From the NCBI GenBank assembly GCA_964388665.1, contig CAYMBJ010000001.1:67322-131321 (forward strand): a DNA stretch of 64,000 nt. Reading direction: 5' to 3'. This document shows positions 44,386-52,716 of the stretch, in pieces (the first letter of the stretch is position 1; every line of letters starts with the position of its first letter). The position numbers were made by a program, and so were the translations under genes. The notes under the pieces were generated by a model. That model saw only the letters and a list, made by a program, of their open reading frames with translations. It ran no database searches and had not been told where the DNA came from. The stretch is from CALCCV01 sp964388665 (GTDB lineage: Bacteria > Bdellovibrionota > Bdellovibrionia > Bdellovibrionales > Bdellovibrionaceae).

Positions 44386-45093
44386 TTACATCACACAAGC
44401 ATCAGCAGACGAGCAGGTCGCTGCGCGTGTCTTTGCTTCGCTCTTATCGTAAACTTCGTCTAAAAAGTTCCAAAGCGAGCGCGTGGCAGCCTCACAAGCA
44501 TTTGCGGCGACTTCAGCTTGGTCCCCAGGGAGAGCATCGATCATCGCGGCAATTTCGGCGGAGTGGTGCTTATCCGCTTCTTGGTGAACCGTAAAGAAGG
44601 AGAGAGTTGCCGCATCGTCAATTCCATAGTTCTTTTTTAATCCAGAAATCTTTTGCTCAGCAATCTCTGGTACCTGTGATTCGTAGGCATACAGGCAGCC
44701 AAGTGCAGAGGCATAGCTGGATTTGCATTCACTCACAAAGTGCTCTTTTAGGTCGGTGCCGGCTTTGCGTACGCTCGCTGATGAAAACTCTTCTTTGTTC
44801 AAACCCAGACCCGAAGCAAAGTCTGCCCACAGCACGGGGTGTGCTGCCATCTTTTCATTGCCAACCTCTTCTTGCAGATTGCGCAGCAAACTCTTTTGAG
44901 CCTCTTCCGTGGGGGCCTGTCCATAAGCCAAGGCCACGAATTGAGGAAAGGCGTCCACATGGGGGCGATACTGAACGGCATAGTCTTGCAAGTCACCAAT
45001 GCTCAGTTCTCCGCGCATCCAAGCTTGATAAAAAGGATGTTTTAAAAGGTGATTATCTGCGACAATCTTTTGCATTTTTTCTGATAGATTCAT
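44386..45093 (-). CDS. CADD-family (PqqC-like) putative 4-aminobenzoate synthase
   Basis: 235 residues. The heme-oxygenase-like/PqqC fold is visible. The N-terminal HPFYQAWMRGELSIGDLQDYAVQY segment is followed by metal-binding EEVGNEKMAAHPVLW (about 75-90), ALGCLYAYESQVPEIA (about 135-150) and FFTVHQEADKHHSAE (about 170-185). This matches the CADD group. In Chlamydia the homologue makes 4-aminobenzoate for folate by an iron-dependent, self-sacrificing reaction using its own tyrosine, replacing PabABC. The last 20 residues (AATCSSADACVM) are an unrelated tail. It is downstream of dapD on the same strand. Confidence 0.85.
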   Translation of the reverse strand: MNLSEKMQKIVADNHLLKHPFYQAWMRGELSIGDLQDYAVQYRPHVDAFPQFVALAYGQAPTEEAQKSLLRNLQEEVGNEKMAAHPVLWADFASGLGLNKEEFSSASVRKAGTDLKEHFVSECKSSYASALGCLYAYESQVPEIAEQKISGLKKNYGIDDAATLSFFTVHQEADKHHSAEIAAMIDALPGDQAEVAANACEAATRSLWNFLDEVYDKSEAKTRAATCSSADACVM

Positions 45094-45148
45094 TTTGTAT
45101 CCTCCGATGTGTATGTCTTGTTAAGTGTTCTGTTAAATGTTCATGTTA

Positions 45149-45187
45149 AGAGTTTAAATTAAGTGTTTAAATTAAGTGTTTAAATTA
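45149..45187 (+). repeat. 13-bp AT-rich tandem repeat
   Basis: Three head-to-tail units, AGAGTTTAAATTA, AGTGTTTAAATTA and AGTGTTTAAATTA, in the gap between dapD and the CADD-type gene. Each unit contains the small palindrome TTTAAA. It could be upstream promoter DNA of the CADD-type gene or an untranslated spacer. Confidence 0.8.
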
Positions 45188-45230
45188 AAATAAAAAGCAA
45201 ACAATCAATACTTAGCAATCCAAAAAAGAT

Positions 45231-46061
45231 TTAGACGCTCACCGAAAATTCTCGAAGTGCTTGATTGAGACTGGTCTTTAAGTCCGTCGATGGCTTGCGC
45301 TCTCCTAAGATCAAGGCGCAAGGCACGTGGTAGGTGCCGCCCGAAAACTCTTTGGGCAAACTACCGGGAATCACCACCGAATTTTTTGGGACACGGCCAG
45401 TGTACACCTCGCCATTTTGTGTATTGATGATCTTAGATGTTCCGGTGATTGTGACGCCAGCGCCAAGAACGCAGGACTCCTCAAGGTGGGCGCCCTCGAC
45501 AACGATGCACCGAGATCCAACAAAAACATTGTCCTCAACGATCACTGGTTTGGCCTGCAAAGGTTCCAAAACACCGCCAATGCCAACACCGCCAGAGAGG
45601 TGCACGTTTTTACCGATCTGCGCGCAGGAACCGACGGTGGCCCACGTGTCGACCATTGTACCGCTGGCAACATAGGCGCCGATATTGACATAGCAAGGCA
45701 TCAGCACGCAGCCCTTTTCTATGTAGGCACCTTGACGAACCACAGCTGGCGGCACCACTCGCACGCCCTCAGTTCCGTTCCAAGCTTTTACAGGCACTTT
45801 GTCCCAAAAATGCAATTCGCCAGCAAACATCGCTTTGTTAGGTTGAATGCGAAAAAACAAAAGCACGGCCTTTTTAAGCCACTCATTTAACTGCCAACTG
45901 CCATCTTGCTTTTGCATGGCCACGCGCAGGCGCCCTTGATCCATATCGCGAATCACATCAAATACACAGTTAATTTGCTCAGAGGAGAGCTCCTCTTTTT
46001 GTGCAAAGGCTTCGTCTATCCAAGTTTGGCGAGCATCTTGTTGAGCTTGGGCTGTCGTCAT
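45231..46061 (-). CDS. dapD: Tetrahydrodipicolinate N-succinyltransferase
   Basis: 276 residues, full length. Catalyses succinylation of tetrahydrodipicolinate in the succinylase branch of diaminopimelate/lysine synthesis. The left-handed beta-helix of hexapeptide repeats runs over about residues 100-240 (GAYIEKGCVLMPCYVNIGAYV, shown as a piece, then GTMVDTWATVGSCAQIGKNVHLSGGVGIGG in the next turns, with GRVPKNSVVIPGSLPKEF near the end). The TMVDTWATVGSCAQIG segment is highly conserved in DapD. It lies between the M14 amidase gene (74 bases upstream) and the CADD-type gene on the same strand. Confidence 0.96.
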   Translation of the reverse strand: MTTAQAQQDARQTWIDEAFAQKEELSSEQINCVFDVIRDMDQGRLRVAMQKQDGSWQLNEWLKKAVLLFFRIQPNKAMFAGELHFWDKVPVKAWNGTEGVRVVPPAVVRQGAYIEKGCVLMPCYVNIGAYVASGTMVDTWATVGSCAQIGKNVHLSGGVGIGGVLEPLQAKPVIVEDNVFVGSRCIVVEGAHLEESCVLGAGVTITGTSKIINTQNGEVYTGRVPKNSVVIPGSLPKEFSGGTYHVPCALILGERKPSTDLKTSLNQALREFSVSV

Positions 46062-46135
46062 ATTTTCCTTTGTGTTGAGCGATTATAAAATTTTTTGTCG
46101 AGTTTCTTTCTCAAGTTTCTTCACCAATGACTCAT

Positions 46136-46792
46136 TCAGTTTCTAGTTTGGCTGGCTTTGAGCATATCCCACAGCGCCGGAACATGAACCTTGTGGACCT
46201 CCGCAAAATCAATTTCACGCTGAATTTCGTAAGTCAAAGTGGGAATGTGCATTTCGTGTCCTGTATAGGTGCCCAGTGAACCAGGAGTTGGATAGCCAAT
46301 ATCGGGTTCAATCTTATACTGCGTGTGCTTTGCCAAAACGCTGGCCTCTGGCTCGCAGTTGCCATTGACATTGAGCATGGGGTTCCACGAGTGCAGGGAA
46401 ACAATGAATTTGATCTCTTCGTTTTTAAGCAATGACACTAGGGCTTGGGTTTCGGGTTCGCTGGCGGCGGCAGCTCCTGGTTGATAACGAGGTGCCGTGG
46501 CAACAGGGCTCCAGTCCTTTGTTGGCAGATTGCGATTCAAATCGACTCCGGCGCAATTGCCGCGGGTGCCCTTGAGGATTCCATCTGTATTGAATTCAGG
46601 AATGATGGTCAGGCGAAGTTGAAAGGGAAATGCCTCTAAGCATCGCTGCAAAACGCCCTTGGCGGCCAAAACACCTTCGGGTTCATCACCGTGAACGCCA
46701 CCGATCATGAGAATTCTGCTGCCAGAATCACCAAAATCATATCTAAATACGGGAGTCCCAGCTTTTGTTGTACAGAAATTTGTGATTTTCAT
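46136..46792 (-). CDS. M14-family amidase, MpaA-like (murein tripeptide) or desuccinylase
   Basis: 218 residues, cytoplasmic (no signal peptide). Zinc carboxypeptidase motifs are complete: GGVHGDEPEG (His, Glu), then PEFNTDG, GVDLNRNLPTKDW, SEPETQAL, SLHSWNP with the third zinc ligand, and LTYEIQRE with the catalytic Glu. GVDLNRN.P..DW with SEPETQAL is the pattern of murein peptide amidase A, which frees meso-diaminopimelate from the L-Ala-D-Glu-DAP tripeptide. Its gene neighbours, dapD and divergent lysA, use DAP as product or substrate. A desuccinylase role (standing in for DapE) is the alternative and cannot be excluded by sequence. Confidence 0.8.
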   Translation of the reverse strand: MKITNFCTTKAGTPVFRYDFGDSGSRILMIGGVHGDEPEGVLAAKGVLQRCLEAFPFQLRLTIIPEFNTDGILKGTRGNCAGVDLNRNLPTKDWSPVATAPRYQPGAAAASEPETQALVSLLKNEEIKFIVSLHSWNPMLNVNGNCEPEASVLAKHTQYKIEPDIGYPTPGSLGTYTGHEMHIPTLTYEIQREIDFAEVHKVHVPALWDMLKASQTRN

Positions 46793-46875
46793 ACTGAAGA
46801 TTTAACGAAATTTCTTTTGAAAGAAAAGTAATTTAGTCGATATTATTGTCGCCGTCGGGTATTCCGATGAAAATC

Positions 46876-46905
46876 GAATAAGAATAAGAATAAGAATAAG
46901 AATAA
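46876..46905 (+). repeat. GAATAA x5 hexamer repeat in the lysA leader
   Basis: Five exact GAATAA units, then a purine-rich stretch with GAAGCAA twice, leading into GAAGGG and the lysA ATG at 46942. Located in the 149-base space between the divergent M14 amidase and lysA genes. Changes in unit number would change promoter or leader spacing but no coding frame. Confidence 0.85.
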
Positions 46906-46941
46906 GACGAAGCAAGAAGCAAGACGCGAGAAGGGAAAAAA

Positions 46942-48186
46942 ATGGCAGAAACCCTTGCCGACACAGTGAACAATGTGGCTCAAGCCTACCAGTACAAACA
47001 AGAACTGCTGCATTTGGGCAACAGCGAAACGCCCATAGCTGACACAGCAAAAGATTATAAGAGTCCTTATTATCTCTATGATTTGCGAGGAGTTCAGGAT
47101 CGATGCCGCCTCTATCTTGAGGCTACAAAAAATGTGCAATCCTTTTTTGCGATCAAGGCCAACGCCAATGGGCGTGTGCTCAAGGTTCTCCGCGAGGCAG
47201 GGCTGGGTTGCGATGTGGTTTCTGGTGGCGAGCTCAAGCGAGCCATCGAATTTGGTTTTTCTCCAGGAAAAATCGTCTTTAGTGGTGTGGGTAAAACCAC
47301 CTCAGAAATTGAAGAGGCGCTGCGCGCTAAGGTTTTGCAACTCAATGCCGAAAGTGTTCCAGAATTGCTGCGAATTCAGCAGATTGCCTTACGTCTTGGA
47401 AGAAATGGCGTTCGGGTTGCCCTGCGCTACAATCCTGATGTCGATGCGAAAACTCACAAATACATTTCTACTGGATTGCGCGAAAATAAATTCGGCCTGG
47501 CGGATGAGGAGCTTGCGGAAGCGGTGGCCCTTTTTCAAGCTAAGTCCTTGCCCAATTTGGAATTGACCGGTCTGTCTATGCATTTGGGCTCGCAACTGAC
47601 CGATGCCAACGTCCTGCGCGAGGGTGTGCAAAAGCTTGTCAAAAAAGCAACGACCTTGCGCGAAAAGTTTCCTGATCTAAAGGTGGTGGACATCGGTGGC
47701 GGCCTGGGCATTGATTACGAATCACCAAGTTTTGCCAAGGAGCATGCCCTCATTAAAGAGTATAAAAATATTTTGAGCACTGAAGTGGGGGATGGCTCTT
47801 GGCAGCTGCAAGCTGAACCCGGGAGATTTTTGGTGGGTCGGTTTTCTTGCTTGGTGGGCCAGGTTCAATACATAAAAGTTCGTAGCGATCGTCAGTTTGT
47901 GGTTCTTGATTGTGGTATGAATCATTTGATGCGTCCGGCTCTGTACCAGGCGACTCATCGATTGATGCCCCTGCGCGTGAAAGCTGAGGATCAGGCGGCG
48001 GCACAGGTCTATGATGTGGTCGGTCCCATTTGCGAATCCACTGATGTGTTTTTGCGACAAGTGAAGCTTCCGCGGATGCGCGAAGGCGACCTCGTGGCCA
48101 TCATGGACACCGGTGCCTACGGATTCACTTTGGCCAATCAATACAATTTGCACGCATTGCCCGAAGAGAGGTTTCTCACTTTTTAG
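46942..48186 (+). CDS. lysA: Diaminopimelate decarboxylase
   Basis: 414 residues. PLP enzyme that decarboxylates meso-diaminopimelate to L-lysine. The PLP lysine lies in FFAIKANANGRVL (about residue 70). GLGCDVVSGGELKRA, the GLSMHLGSQL histidine, DIGGGLGIDY and EPGRFLVG follow in order. The catalytic CESTDVF motif (about residue 356) and the C-terminal GAYGFTLANQYN complete the family. Start supported by GAAGGG. It is divergent from the dapD operon, so shared regulation is possible; I see no lysine riboswitch in the 149-base leader. Confidence 0.95.
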   Translation: MAETLADTVNNVAQAYQYKQELLHLGNSETPIADTAKDYKSPYYLYDLRGVQDRCRLYLEATKNVQSFFAIKANANGRVLKVLREAGLGCDVVSGGELKRAIEFGFSPGKIVFSGVGKTTSEIEEALRAKVLQLNAESVPELLRIQQIALRLGRNGVRVALRYNPDVDAKTHKYISTGLRENKFGLADEELAEAVALFQAKSLPNLELTGLSMHLGSQLTDANVLREGVQKLVKKATTLREKFPDLKVVDIGGGLGIDYESPSFAKEHALIKEYKNILSTEVGDGSWQLQAEPGRFLVGRFSCLVGQVQYIKVRSDRQFVVLDCGMNHLMRPALYQATHRLMPLRVKAEDQAAAQVYDVVGPICESTDVFLRQVKLPRMREGDLVAIMDTGAYGFTLANQYNLHALPEERFLTF

Positions 48187-48208
48187 TGAGGACTTTCATT
48201 CAGGCTTT

Positions 48209-49270
48209 TCACTCCGGCTTTTCAATAAAAAGAGTGCGTGTAGGGTAAGCAAAGTCGATTTTTGCTTCAGCAAACTCTTTAAAAAGAGAAAACAGAACTT
48301 GCTCGTGAATGCGGGCAAAGACATTGTACTCCGAACTCAAAATCCAATAGACCGCTTCAAAATCGAGAGATGAGGCACCAAGCTGAAACATATGCGCGCG
48401 ATCAAAACGAACGCTCTGCTGCGATTCAATAGCCTTTTTCAAGAGGCCCGGAATTGTTTCAAGACTCTCTTGCGAAGTCTGATAGGTGACGCCCACCTGA
48501 AACACCACTCGGCGCTCAATCATTCGTTTGTAATTTCGCAAGCGCGAGCTCAGAAGATCGGAATTGGAAAACACCAATTGCTCACCCGAAAGGGAGCGCA
48601 GTCGCGTGGTCTTCAGGCCTACATTTTCGACAGTTCCCGAGAGCTCACCAACATTGACAAAGTCTCCAACAACAAAGGGCTTGTCCAAAACAATGGTGAG
48701 CGATGCAAATAGATCTCCCAAGATGTTTTGCACGGCCAGAGCTACGGCGATACCACCAACTCCAAGGCCTGCCACCAATGCCGAAATGTCGACACCCAAA
48801 TTGCGCAAGCACAGGAGAAGCACTATTGAAAAGAGAACGAAGCGAAGAGCAATGCCCAACAGATTGAGTGAGGCCTTTTGCGCCGGATCGTCCTCAATCT
48901 TTTTGCTCGTGTGCGATTTCCACCATACATCGAGAGCGCCGGATGCCCAAATGGCAACCTGCAAGAAGATCAACAGTATGAGTCCTTTGCGTGCAAGATT
49001 CTGATGTCGGGCTTCGGGAAATTGATAAAATATAAAAAATACAGAAGTAAAAAGGATGAAGGTGCCGAGCTTTCGTGTGCGCATCGCAACCGCCAGCGCC
49101 ACATCATCTAAAATTGTGTCTGTCTTTCGCGCAATCAAGCGCAGGCGAGCAATCAGCAGTTTGCGGGCAATGCCAAGCGCAGAAATAGCGAAAAGGCCTA
49201 CTACTCCGCCAATGAGCCAATCGGTTTTTTTGATCAATTCCAATACTGTCTGAAAATCTATTGCATCCAT
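48209..49270 (-). CDS. MscS-family mechanosensitive channel
   Basis: 353 residues. About four N-terminal membrane helices (20-150) precede the pore helix region LVAGLGVGGIAVALAVQNILGD (about 165-185), the glycine/alanine-rich TM3 of MscS. The cytosolic beta domain follows (KPFVVGDFVNVGELSGTVENVGLKTTRLRS, seen in pieces), then the alpha/beta cage domain. Length and extra helices place it with the YnaI/MscS intermediate channels. Role: release of osmolytes on hypo-osmotic shock at the inner membrane. It converges on lysA with a 22-base gap. Confidence 0.93.
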   Translation of the reverse strand: MDAIDFQTVLELIKKTDWLIGGVVGLFAISALGIARKLLIARLRLIARKTDTILDDVALAVAMRTRKLGTFILFTSVFFIFYQFPEARHQNLARKGLILLIFLQVAIWASGALDVWWKSHTSKKIEDDPAQKASLNLLGIALRFVLFSIVLLLCLRNLGVDISALVAGLGVGGIAVALAVQNILGDLFASLTIVLDKPFVVGDFVNVGELSGTVENVGLKTTRLRSLSGEQLVFSNSDLLSSRLRNYKRMIERRVVFQVGVTYQTSQESLETIPGLLKKAIESQQSVRFDRAHMFQLGASSLDFEAVYWILSSEYNVFARIHEQVLFSLFKEFAEAKIDFAYPTRTLFIEKPE

Positions 49271-49307
49271 CCGCGGAGGCTAACAAAATTGCCAGCAGAA
49301 CTCAACT

Positions 49308-49811
49308 TCAAGGCTTTGTCTGCGCAATGAGTTGTTTATAGACCACGGCTCGCAAGGACATCTTGCACTTTTCATAGAAGGATTTGCCGCGGGCATTGTC
49401 GACACCTGTGCTCAGGCGCAACAGCACACAGCCATGGGCTTTGCCAATGGATTGAGCCTCCCTCATGAGTCTCTCGCCAAAGCCTTGTGAACGACACTTT
49501 GATGTCACCACCAGATCATCAATATAGAGATGTCGTCCGTGAACAAAATCAGTCAAGATTCTGTATCCCATGAGGCCCACGCATTGATGTGGCTCTTCCG
49601 AGGATTCAGACACAGTTGTATAAAGCGCCAGGAGCTGGTAATCAGATTGCTTGCTCATCGCTTCCCACATCGCGAGACATTCTTTGTCTTCGCCCAAATG
49701 AGAGCGCAATTCACGCAGCACGGGCAGTGCCTGCAGGAAGGATTCGGCAGTGGTGATGGGGCTCATCTTTATTTGGGATGCCTCTTGGGATGTTTGATCC
49801 GGTGAATTCAT
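49308..49811 (-). CDS. GNAT-family N-acetyltransferase
   Basis: 167 residues from the ATG at 49809-49811; a TTG start 36 bases upstream is possible but weaker. The acetyl-CoA-binding motif of GNAT enzymes is clear: YIDDLVVTSKCRSQGFGERLMREA (in part; R/Q-x-x-G-x-G/A), followed by LLRLSTGVDNARGKSFYEKCKM. This arrangement is common in small-molecule or protein N-acetyltransferases. The substrate is unknown. It lies 37 bases upstream of the MscS gene on the same strand and is divergent from queA. Confidence 0.88.
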   Translation of the reverse strand: MNSPDQTSQEASQIKMSPITTAESFLQALPVLRELRSHLGEDKECLAMWEAMSKQSDYQLLALYTTVSESSEEPHQCVGLMGYRILTDFVHGRHLYIDDLVVTSKCRSQGFGERLMREAQSIGKAHGCVLLRLSTGVDNARGKSFYEKCKMSLRAVVYKQLIAQTKP

Positions 49812-49910
49812 GAGGTCTATTTCGCCGAATCCGGGCGTGAGAGTCAATGAGATAGCGGATTTTAGCTTTTTTTGCTGTGCTTTTGGTGAACGTGGGTTAA
49901 GAGTTCGCCC

Positions 49911-51035
49911 ATGATTTCGCGAAGTGATCTCAAATTTGATTACCCCGAAGATTTGGTCGCTACAGAGCCGGCGCGACCCACTCGGGTGCTTTATGTTGAG
50001 CAGCCACTAGCAGAAATCAGCATTTCACAGCTTTTGCAAAAGTTTTCTCCAGGTGATGCCTTGGTGATCAACGACACGCAAGTGCTGCGTCGTCGTCTTT
50101 TTGCAAATTCGCCAAATACCAGCGCGAAGTCCACAAAGAACGCGTCAGACGCAAAGCCATTTGAAATTGTTTTTTTGCAGCCTCTGTCAGATTCGAGTTT
50201 GCAAAATCTGAATTTGCTCGATGTGAATTTTCCAAATCCAGAGAACGCGCCGCCGACCCAGTATTGGCAAGTGCTGTTTCCCTGTCAAAAAATGAAAGTG
50301 GGCGAGAGTCTCGAGTTGCCAGGTGGGCTGCGCATGGACCTTGTGAGTAAGGGGCTCCCGCAAGTTGTAAAAGTTCACGGCGAACTGGATTTTGCCTATT
50401 TTCAGGAATTTGGCGAACTGCCACTGCCTCCGTATATTCAGCGGGCTCGCGGCGAGCGGCACAATCGCCAACTTGACGATAAATGGTATCAGAGCGCTTG
50501 GGGAGTCAGTCCGGGAAGTTTGGCAGCCCCCACGGCCAGTCTGCATTTTTCTGCAGAAGATTTAGAGACGCTCAGATCGCGCGGGGTTAAAGTATTGCCT
50601 CTCACCTTGCATGTGGGGTTGGGGACCTTTTTGCCGCTGCAGAGTGAAGACTTGGCGGGACACGAGATGCACAGCGAATTTATTGAGATTCCAAAAAGCA
50701 CAGCCTTTGCACTTGAAGAAGTTCGCCGCAATAAAAAGAAAATTTGGGCGCTCGGAACAACGGCCACACGTTCGCTAGAGTCACTTGCGGCGGGTCTCTT
50801 GACAGAAACGCCCAGCGCATTTGTGGGCGAGTCGAAGCTGTTCATTTATCCGCCTTACCAGTTTCATTATGTAGATCGATTGTTGACCAATTTTCATCAG
50901 CCCGAAAGCACGCTGTTGGCATTGGTGTTTGCCTTTGCGGGAGCGGACCAGGTGCGCACGGCCTATCAGTTTGCTATTGCCCAGCGGATGCGCCTTTTTA
51001 GCTATGGAGACCTTTCAGTTTGGAGCCGAGAATGA
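49911..51035 (+). CDS. queA: tRNA preQ1 S-adenosylmethionine ribosyltransferase-isomerase
   Basis: 374 residues. Transfers the ribosyl part of S-adenosylmethionine to preQ1 in tRNA to give epoxyqueuosine. Family marks: the N-terminus SDLKFDYPEDLVATEPA, then DALVINDTQVLRRRLF, PPYIQRARGERHN, GSLAAPTASLHFS, and THVG-equivalent LTLHVGLGTFLP. The C-terminal LLTNFHQPESTLLALVFAFAG completes it. A non-conserved insertion (NTSAKSTKNASDAK) lies near residue 70. It overlaps tgt by ATGA (51032-51035) and opens a long plus-strand run. Confidence 0.96.
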   Translation: MISRSDLKFDYPEDLVATEPARPTRVLYVEQPLAEISISQLLQKFSPGDALVINDTQVLRRRLFANSPNTSAKSTKNASDAKPFEIVFLQPLSDSSLQNLNLLDVNFPNPENAPPTQYWQVLFPCQKMKVGESLELPGGLRMDLVSKGLPQVVKVHGELDFAYFQEFGELPLPPYIQRARGERHNRQLDDKWYQSAWGVSPGSLAAPTASLHFSAEDLETLRSRGVKVLPLTLHVGLGTFLPLQSEDLAGHEMHSEFIEIPKSTAFALEEVRRNKKKIWALGTTATRSLESLAAGLLTETPSAFVGESKLFIYPPYQFHYVDRLLTNFHQPESTLLALVFAFAGADQVRTAYQFAIAQRMRLFSYGDLSVWSRE

Positions 51036-52219
51036 GCGCAGAGCCAAGTGTAGCCGAAAATTCCACCGGAAGCGAGAAGACCGGCGCGAGCAGTCCCTTT
51101 CGCCTCCTAAAAACCGAAGGCAAAGCCAGGAGGGGTGAGCTGCGCACGCATCATGGCAATGTGCAAACGCCCGTGTTTATGGCGGTGGGCACCAAGGCGA
51201 CGGTCAAGGCCATGACGCCTGAAGAGCTCACTGAATTGGGCGCCCAGGTGGTGCTTGGCAATACCTATCATCTGCACTTGCGACCAGGTGAAGATTTGAT
51301 TGCCGAGATGGGTGGGCTGCATAAGTTTATGCGCTGGCAGGGACCCATACTCACGGACTCGGGTGGCTTTCAGGTTTTCTCTTTGGCGGGGTTGCGCAAA
51401 ATTTCCGAAGAGGGCGTGGAGTTTAAGTCGCACTTGGATGGCACCAAGCTCTTTCTGTCACCAGAAACAAGTATGCAGATTCAGATGAAGTTGGGTGCCG
51501 ATGTCATTATGGCCTTTGATGAATGCCTTCAGTATCCGGCCACAGATGAGGACATTGTGCGCTCTATGGATCTCACGCATCGTTGGTTGGTGCGTTCGCG
51601 TGATGCGATGACTCGATCAGAGAGTTTGCTATTTGGCATCGTTCAGGGGGGCTTGAGCTATGAGCATCGCATGTGCTCAATTGAGTCCGTAACAAGTGTG
51701 GAGCTGCCGGGGTATGCATTGGGCGGTTTCAGTGTTGGCGAGCCGATTCATCTGATGCATGAACTTTTGCCTAAGATTGTGCCGTCGATGCCTGAAAATA
51801 AGCCACGTTATTTGATGGGGGTGGGGACTCCGCTGGATCTGATTCTGGCGGTGGACTCGGGAATCGATATGTTCGATTGCGTGATGCCAACGCGCGTTGC
51901 CCGCAATGGCACGCTGTTTACCTGGAGAGGCAAAGTGAGCATCAAGCGCCTCGAGTTCCGTAATGATGAGGGCCCTCTGGATCCCGAATGTGACTGCTAC
52001 ACTTGCAAAAATTATTCAAAGGCGTACTTGCGGCATTTGTTTTTAAGTGGTGAGATTTTGGGCGCTCGATTGAACACGATTCACAATCTCTATTTTTATA
52101 TGAAACTGATGGAACGAAGTCGTGATGCCATACAAAATGGCAATTGGGCAGAGTTTCGCAATGACTGCCTAACGCGATTTATAAAAAATCCATTGATTGC
52201 TTCTTCGATCCAAAAGTGA
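51032..52219 (+). CDS. tgt: tRNA-guanine transglycosylase
   Basis: 395 residues from the ATG of the ATGA overlap with queA; GGAG lies close upstream. Swaps guanine 34 for preQ1 in tRNAs with GUN anticodons. Seen: VFMAVGTKATVKAMTPEEL, LTDSGGFQVFSLAGLRKI with a catalytic-pocket aspartate, FGIVQGGLSYEHR, GGFSVGEP, and nucleophile region DSGIDMFDCVMPTR. The zinc site ECDCYTCKNYSKAYLRHLF follows. An N-terminal extension of about 25 residues (SAEPSVAENSTGSEKTG) is not part of the fold. Product feeds directly into QueA. Confidence 0.97.
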   Translation: MSAEPSVAENSTGSEKTGASSPFRLLKTEGKARRGELRTHHGNVQTPVFMAVGTKATVKAMTPEELTELGAQVVLGNTYHLHLRPGEDLIAEMGGLHKFMRWQGPILTDSGGFQVFSLAGLRKISEEGVEFKSHLDGTKLFLSPETSMQIQMKLGADVIMAFDECLQYPATDEDIVRSMDLTHRWLVRSRDAMTRSESLLFGIVQGGLSYEHRMCSIESVTSVELPGYALGGFSVGEPIHLMHELLPKIVPSMPENKPRYLMGVGTPLDLILAVDSGIDMFDCVMPTRVARNGTLFTWRGKVSIKRLEFRNDEGPLDPECDCYTCKNYSKAYLRHLFLSGEILGARLNTIHNLYFYMKLMERSRDAIQNGNWAEFRNDCLTRFIKNPLIASSIQK

Positions 52220-52265
52220 TTTTTTTAATAGTTGATCATTTGTATTTCGAGGAGGATGAAGTTCC

Positions 52266-52715
52266 ATGATAATATCTCTTGTGCGTAAATTTCGCTCGAC
52301 CCGTGAATGGCTAGCGGCATTTCAGGTCTCTAATTTTCAGGTCTCTAATCTTTTTTGTGGTCTTGCTGGCATGATGGCGTTGTTGATAGCGCTTCCCAGT
52401 TGGGCTCAGGAGCAGGCGGCCGCCCCCAAACCAAGTGCTATTGAGATGTTTGCACCAATCATTTTTATTTTCGTGGTGTTTTATTTTCTTCTCATTCGCC
52501 CACAAGCGAAGAAGCAAAAGGAGCATAAAAAGTTCTTAGAGGAGTTGCGCCGCGGTGATGAGGTGGTCACCAACAGTGGAATTTTGGGCAAGATTGAAGC
52601 GATCACTGATTCGATCATAACGTTACAGATTTCAGATGGAGTTAATGTAAGAGTTCTCAGGTCTCAAGTCGCTGGCTCAATGAAGGCCATGGCATCAGCA
52701 GAGGGAAAAGCATAA
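52266..52715 (+). CDS. yajC: YajC, Sec translocase accessory subunit
   Basis: 149 residues, longer than the usual roughly 110. An N-terminal extension precedes the standard part and includes a duplicated FQVSNFQVSN from a 15-base tandem repeat (52320-52349). A first hydrophobic segment (GLAGMMALLIALPSWAQ) may be a cleavable signal. The YajC core is APIIFIFVVFYFLLIRPQAKKQKEHKKFL (in part), then RGDEVVTNSGILGKI. It associates with SecDF in the inner membrane, and secD follows after one base. A strong GAGGAGG box lies ten bases upstream of the ATG. Confidence 0.92.
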   Translation: MIISLVRKFRSTREWLAAFQVSNFQVSNLFCGLAGMMALLIALPSWAQEQAAAPKPSAIEMFAPIIFIFVVFYFLLIRPQAKKQKEHKKFLEELRRGDEVVTNSGILGKIEAITDSIITLQISDGVNVRVLRSQVAGSMKAMASAEGKA

Positions 52716-52716
52716 T

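Noticed and set aside
45149..45187. CRISPR-like array
   Set aside because: Units are only 13 bases, directly adjacent, with no spacers or cas genes.
46793..46941. Lysine riboswitch upstream of lysA
   Set aside because: The leader is short, dominated by a purine-rich hexamer repeat, and shows none of the conserved L-box core.
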